DNA of 60,000 bases from Nymphaea colorata (Eukaryota > Streptophyta > Magnoliopsida > Nymphaeales > Nymphaeaceae): contig NC_045148.1 in assembly GCF_008831285.2 (NCBI RefSeq), positions 17,665,002 to 17,725,001 on the forward strand, written 5' to 3'. The notes beneath the pieces were generated by a model. The model searched no databases. It was given only the letters and a program-made list of their open reading frames with translations, and was not told the DNA's origin. Below, piece by piece: positions 21,804-30,905 of this stretch. The position numbers and the translations under genes were made by a program. Position 1 is the first letter of the stretch, and each line of letters opens with the position of its first letter.

Positions 21804-24800
21804 ATGAGTACTCTCTCTTCTTCTCTAGTTTACCTTTTATTGCTCGCATCTTTGTGCCTACCAAGCAGCGGTCCGCGTCTGGTCACAGGCATTCCACCTG
21901 GGCCAGTGGTACAATGCACGTCTGGCAATACCAATTGCTTGGTGCACAACGGATATGGTGCATTCCTTGACGGCACCAACTGCCGGGTTGCAGCCGCAGC
22001 CTACCCTTCCACCGAGTCTGAGCTGCTTCGCTTTGTCTCCGACGCCTCCTTGGCCAACCAAAAGATGAAGGTCGTCACGCGTTACTCGCATAGCATCCCG
22101 AAGCTTTGCTGTCCCGGAGGCCCTGACGGCACCGGGCTCGTGATCAGCACCGAGAAGCTGAATCATGTGGTTCGAGTTGACGTGCAATCAAGGAGGATTA
22201 CCGTCGAGAGTGGCATCACCTTGCATGAGTTGATTGAGGCCGGTGCTACTCACGGCTTAGCCCTGACGCATTCTCCCTATTGGCTTGGCCTGAGCCTGGG
22301 GGGAATGCTGTGCACCGGCGCGCACGGTAGCTCTTTTGTTGGGAAGGGAGGTGCCGTCCATGAGTATGTGGTCGGCATGAAGATCGTTGTGCCGACGACA
22401 TGGCCCGATGTTGATGGCTATTTTGCCAAAGTCATCAGCCTGGAAGAAGATGACCCGGACCTTCTAGCTGCCAAAGTGTCGCTTGGCGTGCTTGGGGTAA
22501 TTTCTCAGGTAATTCAACTCAAGCCTCTTAAAATGCAGTCAACTTACTGTCAGATATGCACCTGTATGTTCCATTATTACACGTTATGCTTGTGGCTGTC
22601 AAGGCCGATGGCTCGCTGAATGTATGTGTTTTGTACCATCACTGCTTGTCAGTTTTTTTTTTTTTTTTCCTTCTTTTGTTTGGTTAGCGAAAAGGAATAG
22701 TCAGACAAATATAGCTATGTATATATTTTGACTTGGATAATAACTCAAATCAAGGAAGCATTTTCTGCCCTTTAGCATATTTCTTTTAACCTAATGTCCG
22801 TTCCTGCATTTTTTGAACGTCAGAGCCACTTATTGTAAGTGGGCAGCATGAGGCTAACCGAGACGTCAGTGCATCTTAACAATGCCATTTGCTACGACCG
22901 ACCAACCGGTCGACTGATCATTTGATGAGCTAAGACTAGGCCAGTTAGCTAAATCGCTCTTAATTTGTGGATACGAATGCATGCAGGTGACGTTGCAGAT
23001 GGAACCCATGTTTAAGAGATCCATAACGCATGAATTGGTTGCTGACGACGGCTTGGAAGATTACATCGAAAGGTTTGGTAGAACCACCGAGTTCGGCGAC
23101 ATTACATGGTACCCAGAGCAGAAGAGGTTGTCCCGCCGAGTGGACTTCCGGGTTCCCTTGACGGAACCAGGCAACGGAGAGAATGACTTCACCGGATACA
23201 GGTCACTTTTGTCAACGCTAACAGAATCCTTACGCAAAGCAGGTCTGATCAGTTACTTCTCAACGTCAATGCTTGCCAAGTTAATTCCCATATACACATA
23301 AAATCTGGAACGCTAGATGGTTTTGTATGATGATCAAAACAAATATCGATCGTTAATTTTAAAAACTAAGATAATATATTTTGGATTTATATACAACTCA
23401 AATAATTTTATTTTGGATGACACCCTAAATGTATGTTTTGAAGGCAAAAAGCTGTTTAAAACTAAGTTTGTGAAAAAATTCAATTTTTTCAGCAACTAAA
23501 CCAGAATTTTACAAAATGTTTTATATTTTTTGGCGTGACGTTCAAAAACTATATATCTATGTATATATCTTTTCCAGCCTGGTAGGTTAATGCTAGCTAC
23601 AGATATATCTCATTTCAGAAGAGTTCTATGTCGATTGCTTTGGCCGAAATGTGGCTGTGGTTTCATCTCTGTTTTTTGTATTTTAGATTCAGATTCAGAT
23701 TTTTTCAGTCTATAACACTTGCCATTAATTACTATCCACAGCAGAAATCTGCGAGGTGATCAAATGCAAACACTAACCAGCATATGAATGGATGTCATGA
23801 TTAACTAAATCATTTACTCAGTAGCCCTGACGAAAATTTCTCTATTTTCTGCAGTAAAAGCATGACTTCCATTTAATTGTCAACAATGACATGGCTAATT
23901 AATTGAGGAAACTTGGGTTTGACGAACTAACAAAGAGAACAAAAATTCCTTTGCAGGTCTTTCCTTTTACTAACACTTCCTTCAATAAAATCTATGTGAG
24001 CAAAAGTTTCAAAACCGTTCGTCCCTCAAAAGAAAAGAACAGAAAAGATGGAGAGAAAAAAAAAAAAACTTAGGTAAGGTGAAGAAAAAGCTACTAGCGC
24101 TACTAAAGATATATATGAAATCAAACTGTCCATGATGAGAATTCTAAGGGAAAAAACAGTACTGAGCTAAGTTAAGATTAATTCTCTTGCAAATTTTCAC
24201 TGCAAACACCAAAAAAAGGATTCCACCGAGTAACACTAAATGTCCCTGTCCTAAACATGCTTCTTATGGTTGCAGAGGAGGTGGTTGAAGCCACCAAGGA
24301 CTCCGTTGGCAAGTGCTTAGCAGCAAAAGGGCAAGTCGAGGCCCTTTACGCCATGGGCGCCGGCCTTAAGAACAATATTGGCAACCTGGTTGAGTTCACA
24401 GGGTACCCTGTTGTTGGAAACCACAGCATGCTGCAGGCCTCGGGCTCCTGCCTCTTTGACAAGGAAAACAGCCTACTGACTGCTTGTGCATGGGACCCGA
24501 GGATCCATGGGCAATTCTTCACTCAACTAACCATCAGCATTCCATTGACATCCATCTCGAGCTTCATAATAGATGTCAAGAAACTGAGGGACATGGCTCC
24601 TCAATCCCTCTGCGCCATCGAAATGTATGGTGGGATATTGATGAGGTTCATCACAGCCTCGACGGCGTACCTTGGCCAGACGACTGACGTCGTGGACCTA
24701 GAGATCACGTACTACAGAGACCATGATCCAAGCCAACCAAGGCTCCACGAAGATGTTCTAGAAGAACTGGAGCAGATTGTCTTGTTCAAGTATGGAGGGA

Positions 24801-25102
24801 TGCCTCACTGGGGGAAGAACAGGAACATTGCGTTTCTGGGGACGAAGGAGAGGTTCCAAGGAAGGATTGAGAAGTTTGTGGAGGTGATGAAGAAATTTGA
24901 TCCCAAGGGATTGTTCTCATCAGAGTGGAGTGACAGTGTTTTGGGCCTACAAGAGAAGGGATTAGTGATTGAGAAGCCAGGGTGTGCATTAGAAGGCCTG
25001 TGCGTATGCTCTCTTGATTCACACTGTGCACCAGATAAGGGTTACTTCTGTAGACCTGGCCTTGTTTACGCAGAGGCTAGAGTTTGTCGTCATGAAGCTT
25101 AA
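21804..25102 (+). CDS. GULLO: L-gulono-1,4-lactone oxidase-like protein, gene 3 (3 exons)
   Basis: Exons are 21804-22508, 22987-23242 and 24276-25102, with the same lengths and phases as genes 1 and 2 (595 aa). Signal peptide, TRYSHS, HWGK and the Cys-rich C terminus are kept. It is the most diverged of the three. In the glycine-rich FAD-binding motif it reads GGMLCTGAHGS, so residue 170 is Cys where the paralogs have Gly; this could weaken flavin or substrate binding. Intron 1 is short (478 bp). Intron 2 is long (1033 bp) and includes ~700 bp absent from the paralogs. The TATA box and ATG context match the other units. The stop is followed by AAGTAAAT instead of AATAAA. Confidence 0.92.
23530..24225. 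other. Extra ~700 bp in intron 2 of GULLO gene 3
   Basis: Genes 1 and 2 pass from TTTTACGAC/AACTT almost directly to the GGCGAG(T/C)ACCACC stretch before exon 3, while gene 3 carries extra AT-rich DNA. A segment near 23740-23800 (GAAATCTGCGAGGTGATCA) recurs at 26988-27030 behind gene 3, so it may be ancestral intron sequence lost from genes 1 and 2. I see no transposon ends. Confidence 0.6.
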
Positions 25103-25767
25103 GAAAAAAAAAGAAAAGAAGATCGTGAATTGGTTGCAATAAGCTTCTTGGTCTGGCTAAGTAAATTTTATGTACTGGCAAAGTTAAATCGAACATTACT
25201 TTCAGCCATAGCTGCGTCAAAGCTCATTGGTTACGTATTGGACCCAACAGTAATAGAAGTTAGCGTTTTGGCGCAACAAAAGTAAGATCCTGGTGGACTA
25301 TTTCAAAGAACGATGTACATTTAAAATAATCTAAAAAATATGAAGGTTTCAACTCTTAATAACTTTTTCATTTTCCATATTAGAAAAGATTAGAGCTGGA
25401 TGATGATGCCGCTTTAGTTCTGAAAATGGAGAATGATTTTTCGCTTTTTTGAGAACATTAATTAGGTATGGGCAGACTTGTTATGAGACTTTCTTAACCT
25501 TAATATCTCCCACAGCCCAAAGCCGCCAATTATTGGACGAAATTGATGAGGATGAACAGAGGTGATTAATAGTTGTCTGCCATTAAAGAGTACAATTGGA
25601 TGCTTTCAGGGCGAGAACAGTAGCTGGACCACCAATATCTCTCTACCACGTTCCAAGCTCTTGGGTCTTCGTATGTTTACACCAAAACTGGTCATATGTG
25701 TCATTTTGTGCATGAAATTTCGCGTGTCAGAAAAGTACCCCTCGTTCACACAGAAAAACACAAACAC
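25103..25767 (+). repeat. 3' flank of tandem unit 3
   Basis: Up to about 25650 this is a diverged copy of the flanks after genes 1 and 2 (CTGGCAAAGTTAAATCGAAC, CAGCCATAGCTGCG and the CCGCCAATTATTGGA stretch). The rest leads into a decayed GULLO copy. No gene is seen. Confidence 0.65.
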
Positions 25768-26505
25768 AAATGCACATGGTATCCTTCTTCTTGGAAAGTG
25801 CAGCGCCCTCCATGAGTATGCCGTTGACATCATCGTCCCGGCCTCGTTCCTGTAGATTTAAGAACCGCAGATTTCAAATCTATGAATGCTAAAATCCATG
25901 TATCTAAATCGGAAGAAGGGGCCTCTTACTTTAAGTGTGGATTTCAGATCCACACAACAAGGTAGAGATCGGAGGAGAGAGAGAGGGGGTGCATCAAACA
26001 TAGGCTTTTAAAACCTAAGATTTCAGAACCTGAGATCTCATACTCCAGGTTCTAAAATCTAAGATTCGAGACAATCAAACACAACCTATAGTTATCAACC
26101 TGGAGGAGGATAACCTAGACCTTCTGGCTGCAAAAGTGTCGCTCGGTGTGCCTGGAGCGATTTCTCAAGTAATTTGCTAAATTATATGAGCTTAAGGCAG
26201 ATCCTTTCAGGCTAAAGATTTCTATGCCATAATCGCAGTTCTCCTGAAAAATTTTGATCTAGAAAAGAATTGTCCTTTACAGTTGTCCGATTCATTATCA
26301 TTGCAGACGAGGTGTTTTAAGCGATCAAGAACTCCATAGGCAAGTGCTTAGTAGCAGAAACTCTATTCAAAAACCTTACTCTCCATTGGCCTTTAGCTGA
26401 AGAACAGCGACGAATTGAAGAGTTACCCTGTTCTTGGAGACCACAGCAATCTGCAAGCTTCAGCTTCTTGCATGGAGGAGAACGGAATATGATCAACTGT
26501 GAACA
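25768..26505 (+). pseudogene. Decayed GULLO copy (parts of exons 1 and 3)
   Basis: Three blocks match GULLO. Positions 25768-25855 match exon 1 around residues 172-200 (GK-SALHEYAVD-IIVP). Positions 26091-26168 match the end of exon 1 (LEED-LDLLAAKVSLGV) and keep the CAA|GTAATT donor. Positions 26307-26505 match the start of exon 3 behind a TTGCAG acceptor, with stops and indels. Exon 2 is missing between donor and acceptor. A foreign segment of ~235 bp splits the first two blocks. The copy cannot be translated. It lies just behind gene 3 and reads in the same direction. Confidence 0.85.
25856..26090. mobile_element. Probable small insertion in the GULLO pseudogene
   Basis: This ~235-bp segment interrupts exon 1 homology. 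It is rich in complementary motifs such as AGATTTCAAATCT and GGATTTCAGATCC, and ends near CAATCAAACACAACC. That looks like a MITE, but I could not fix terminal repeats or a target duplication. Confidence 0.4.
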
Positions 26506-26719
26506 TATCTTGCTAAAGGGTGGTTGTAGTCATAACATGTTTTACATTTTCCATCCGCAAAATGAGATTTCTACTTCTAGTTCGTTCTGTTGACACTATT
26601 ATACAACAACTACACGCTCATGGCATACACGAAGAACAACCACCACAACTCCACGAGTAACTACATTAGCAATGACAACAAAAGTACCACAGAAATTCTT
26701 CTGAAGATGTGAAATTTTT

Positions 26720-27060
26720 GGCAAGTTAATCACCTTATTTACATCAAATTCGGAATATTAACCCGAAGAGTTTTATATTCAGTCAACAATTGTTTCAGTA
26801 TTTTTTAAGGTCGTAAATAATTTGGGTTGCATATAAATGACATTAAAATTACATCTTTTCCTTAGCCTGTTACAATAAAATTAAGTTATGTTTCTCATTC
26901 CGAAAGAATTATGTGCATTGATGTGGCTAAAATGTGTCAATCTTTGTCATTTGTGTTCTTGATTCAGATTCAGAATTGCTAAGAAAATAGAAATCTGCGA
27001 GGTGATCAGACACAGATATGAACCAGCATGCGAATCAAAAAATTGATTGGATGCATTCTT
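26720..27060 (+). pseudogene. GULLO intron 2-like remnant
   Basis: The region resembles GULLO intron 2: a GGCAAGTTAAT...TTTTATATTCAG stretch near 26720-26790, and GAAATCTGCGAGGTGATCA at 26988, also found in gene 3 at 23746. It lies after the exon 3-like block, so the order is not that of one gene. Either a rearrangement or a second decayed copy is implied. Confidence 0.5.
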
Positions 27061-27522
27061 GAAGAAAAAGTTTATACTTTTTACAGTACTCACATCATAC
27101 GACTCAGCAACGTGTCTTCTTTCATCTCTTCTTTCATCATCATCTTCATGAATGTCCAAAATGCTTGTTCATGGTGCTGTATGTGTGAAACATAAACCAA
27201 ATTTTGGACGAAGCATATGGAAGTCCTTAGTCAGTTTCCTTAGATTAAAAGAATGTGGGCATCCTGTTAGTCCATGATCTTCATCAGCAACAAATATATT
27301 CACACCTTCATTAACTTTTAGCTGAGAGACGCCCTAATCCTCAATGTCAACTTTGCTACAAATCTAATTTTCTTTTGCTTTACGACTGTTAAGTTTACTA
27401 CAGAAATATGAGAAAGTGGATCGAGTCATTTCTTTGGTAATGAAATGCGATCTCTTTGGTCGATTTAAGTCCTTCATTGAGGGCCAAATCTTCTTCATCA
27501 AGCGCCCTCAATGACACCTTAT
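27061..27522. other. Intergenic DNA between GULLO array and copia element
   Basis: About 460 bp of AT-rich DNA has no recognisable gene, repeat or transposon end. The left boundary of the copia LTR may lie somewhat inside it. Confidence 0.45.
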
Positions 27523-27986
27523 TGAAAAAAACAAAGAAGATTAAATTTTTGAACTCTGTTTTCATTCATGAACAGAGTGGGGGAAAAACCCAGATAGAAC
27601 ATGAAAAGCAAATACTTATATAGGTGCCATTCAACCGTCATTAGTTGGCTGAATCCGTTAACAGTGTTCCCATACAAGTTAAACTATGACTAACTTACAC
27701 CCTGATTATAGAATGAGAAGAAAGGCGTGAGGAAGAGAGAATGGAAGAAGCGAATGAGCCAAAACAGATACATTCTTTCATATAGGATGGGGTATTTATA
27801 CAAGTTCAAAGGTATATACAGATCCCACAAATTTTGGGATTGAAGGATCACAATCTTGTGATTGACAGCAATAGATGGAAAGAATATAATTTCTTTCCAG
27901 AAATTTTATTTCTGATTTTCCTCTTTGATGTATAGGAAAGATTTCTTGATTCTTGAAAATCAGTTGACTGATTTTCCTCTCCAATA
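27523..27986 (-). repeat. Putative 3' LTR of the copia element
   Basis: The minus strand reads TTGAGAGGGAG and then TATTGGAGAGG, the usual copia polypurine tract and LTR start with TG changed to TA. The far end is placed at a TG near 27523 after CTTAT; it is a guess because the 5' LTR lies outside the window. Confidence 0.5.
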
Positions 27987-28112
27987 CTCCCTCTCAAGTT
28001 GGTGTGTGCAAATCCGAAACACCCAACTTGATTCTTAAAGTTTGAAAACTGTCTCTCCCCAATAGTTATCTGTCAATTGCAAACATGATGATACATGATG
28101 TGCCCGAATTAT

Positions 28113-28355
28113 TCATTGCTGAATTTTTTCTCTTACAAAGTGACAATCTAACTCTATGTGTTTCATTCTTTCATGAAAAACTGGATTTGCTGAAATATGC
28201 AAAGCTGCTTGATTGTCGCAATATAAATTGACTGGTTTATCATGACTCCACCCCAAGTCATTCAATAAGGCTTTTAACCACCATTGCCCGGTATTCGGCT
28301 TCAGCAGACGATCTGGCAATAGTAGACAGCTTCTTTGATTTTCAAGAGATAGGGC
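28113..28355 (-). pseudogene. Copia RNase H fragment
   Basis: The frame contains the copia RNase H signature: an [10 protein letters not shown]-like stretch (28285-28330, another frame), then [20 protein letters not shown] and [12 protein letters not shown]. The carboxylate-bearing motif EAEYR is separated from CDNQAA by a frameshift, so the domain is broken. Confidence 0.85.
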
Positions 28356-28461
28356 TATTCCCTAAGAACACAATATATCCACTAACTGATTTACGAGTGG
28401 TAAGAAAACTAGCCCAATCTGAGTCACGATACGCCCTTAATTGTTTTGCACTTGATGAGGA

Positions 28462-29181
28462 TCAGAATATTCTTTTTGCTGGTAAAGCCTTCAAATACTT
28501 CAATACTCTAAGAGCTGCTTCATAGTGTGTAGTTCGTGGCGATTGCATGAAGTGACTAAGAACTTGGACTGAATACATTATGTCTAGACGAGTAATGGTT
28601 AAATAAATCAAACGTCTGACTAACCTCCTGTATTTAGCTAGATCTTTCAGTGGAATACCATCATTGGGAGTTAATCGTAATTTTTGCTCCATTGAAAAGT
28701 CTATAGGTTTGGCTCTCATCAAACCTGCATCATTCAAAATATCCACAATATATTTTCTTTGACTTAGAAATATTCCCAATGGCGCTCTTGCAACTTCTAT
28801 GCCAAGAAAATACTTAAGTATGCCCAAGTCCTTAATATAAAATTTCAAATGTAAATATTGCTTAACTGAAGCAATTCCTGGTTCATCATTTCCTGCAATG
28901 ATAAGATCATCAACATAAACAAGAATAACAATAAATTGTTTTCCATGTTTTCGAGTAAAGAGAGTGTTGTCGGCTGATGATTAAATGAAACCAATGCCTT
29001 TGAGTGCTGATAACAGCTTGTGAAACCAGTTACGTGGCGCTTGCTTGAGTCCATACAGAGACTTATGAAGACGACACACTTGATTACTAGTATACTCCCC
29101 TTCATGCAAGAGGCCTGGTGGAATGGTCATGTATATTTCCTCATGTAATTCTCCATGTATAAATGCATTACTCACATCCAT
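28462..29181 (-). pseudogene. Copia reverse transcriptase, frameshifted
   Basis: Three frames carry successive RT parts. 28981-29181 has DVSNAFIHGELHEEIYM and YGLKQAPRNWFHKL. The region near 28890-28930 encodes the YVDD catalytic motif followed by LII in a frame interrupted on both sides. 28462-28848 has YFLGIEVARAP, QRKYIVDIL and the connection to RNase H. At least two frameshifts and stops make it non-functional. Confidence 0.88.
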
Positions 29182-29196
29182 TTGATATAGGTACCA

Positions 29197-29874
29197 TCAT
29201 TGAATAGAGGCAAGAGCAAGGAGTGTGTGCATGGTTGTTAATTTTGTAACAGAAGCAAATGTCTCATGATAATCAAGTCCCTTTAGTGGAGTGTACCATT
29301 TGGCGACAAGTCTGGCTTTGTAGCGTTCAATACTTCCATCTGATCGCCGTTTTATCTTATAAACCCAACGACAGCCAATTGGATGTTTGTTTGGGGGCAA
29401 AGTAGTAAGAGACCATGTACTGTTTTGTTCAAGACCCCGAATCTCATCAGCCATAGCACTGCGCCAATGTTGATACTTAACGGCTTCCACATACGAGCTA
29501 GGTTCAACACCACTCATGATAGAGGTTAAAAAGGTATAATGAGATTTAGATAATTTGTGAACATGCAGATAATTGTGTATGGGATAACATGTACATGAGG
29601 ATTGCTTAGTTGAAGTAGATTCCTTAGGCGGTGAACTTGTAACCATCACATTGGAACACACATAGTCTTGAAGGTGGGAAGGGAAATGACGAGTACGACT
29701 AGATCGACATAGAGCAAGTGAGTCTGGAGAAGGTGAAATGTCTGGGATAGGTTGTTGATATGAAACATGAGAAAGTGGTTGATTTTGGTCATTGTTGATG
29801 GAATCGTGAGATTGAATGGGTGATAATTGGGAAGAATTTTCTGGAATGTCATTCTCACACGGTGTCATACACAT
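29197..29874 (-). pseudogene. Copia integrase C-terminal/RT N-terminal segment
   Basis: A 225-codon frame contains the typical start of copia RT (WRSAMADEI, NSTWSL, GCRWVYKIKRRSDG, YKARLVAKW, DYHETFASV), preceded by a Ser/Pro-rich linker. The GF/Q normally seen after VAKG is altered (AKWYTPLKG). A stop precedes it at about 29877, so it is cut off from the integrase. Confidence 0.88.
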
Positions 29875-30142
29875 TTAATCAAGATAATCATCTTGGGGTT
29901 GAGGCAAAATGACGTTGTTCAAATCATTAGTATGACGACTTTTTGTTTGAAATGGAAAATGATCCTAAAAAAGGTTGTCTCTATTTGTAAAAATTTGTTT
30001 GGTATCTAAATAATATACTGTAAGACCCACGATTTCGTTTCCCTTATCTTTTGTAATCGTCACGTTTACCATAATAGGAGCTTATAACTGCAAAGGAGAA
30101 ATGGAGTGGGGGGGAAAGAAACTAAAAGCAAAACTCGTATGG

Positions 30143-30905
30143 TAGGGCTGGGCATCGGGCCGGGTCGGGCCTGGGTTGGCCCATCGGGCCTGGCCACCAA
30201 AAGTCAGGCCCGGCCCGGCCCGCCGCGAAGAGGGAGACACGGGAAGGGGGCTGCGGGGGGACGGAGGCGGAGAGGGAGAGGAGCGAGCTGCGGGGAACGG
30301 AGGTGGTGTGGGAGCGTAGCGGGGGATGGAGGCGGAGAGGGAGAGGGAAAAGGGAGAAGGGAGAGGGAGAGGGAGACGAGAAGGGAGAGGGGAGGGACTC
30401 AGAGAGGGAGAGGGAGAGGGGGAGTGGAGAGGGAGGGGAGCGAGCGGGCCAAGCGGAGAGGGAGAGGGAAAAGGGAGAGGGAGAAGGAGAGGGAAACTGC
30501 AGAGGGAGCAGAGAGGGAGAGGGAGACGGAAGGGAGAGGGAGCAGACGGAGAGGAAGACGGAAGGGAGAGGGAGCAGAGGGAGGGAGACGGAAGGGAGAA
30601 GGAGAGGGAGCAGAGGGAGAGGGAGACGGAAGGGAGAGGGAGCGGGAGCAAAGGGAGAGGGAGACGGAAGGGAGAGGGAGCAAAGGGAGAAGGAGACAGA
30701 AGGGAGAGGGAGAGGGAGCAGAGAGGGAGAAGGAGTAGAGGGAGAGGGAGCAGAGAGGGAGAGGGAGCAGAGGGAGTGGGGGACGAAAGGGAGAAGGAGA
30801 GGGAGCAGAGGGAGAGGGAGACCAAAGGGAGAAGGAGAGGGAGCAGAGAGAGAGGTAGACGGGAAGAGAGAGCGGAGGGCGGAGGCCGCCCGACGCCCAG
30901 GCCTA
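30143..30905. mobile_element. Non-autonomous hAT element with GA-rich core
   Basis: The termini are imperfect inverted repeats: TAGGGCTGGGCATCGGGC on the left, and on the right the complement of TAGGCCTGGGCGTCGGGC. The 8-bp duplication TCGTATGG/TTGTATGG (30135-30142, 30906-30913) is typical of hAT transposons. The 3' LTR keeps the empty site. It has no transposase. The core is a long purine-strand repeat. Confidence 0.9.
30225..30880 (+). repeat. GA-rich minisatellite (polypurine tract of ~650 bp)
   Basis: Nearly all bases are purines on the + strand. The irregular unit is like GGGAGAGGGAGACGGAAG and GGGAGAGGGAGCAGAG. Every frame on both strands is open for long stretches (up to 282 codons of Ser/Pro/Leu or Arg/Glu/Gly), which is a composition effect and not coding. 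Mirror symmetry makes triplex (H-DNA) formation plausible. Confidence 0.9.

Larger units (their letters stand above)
27523..30018 (-). mobile_element. Ty1/copia retrotransposon, 3' half
   Basis: Minus-strand copia pol remains (RNase H, RT, integrase tail) are followed by a polypurine tract and 3' LTR. At 30018 the element is cut by a Tekay-like element. Its other half resumes at 57829. Removing the insertion and one copy of the 5-bp duplication TATAC (30014-30018, 57824-57828) restores one continuous reading frame across the cut, which shows that both halves are one element. Confidence 0.92.
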
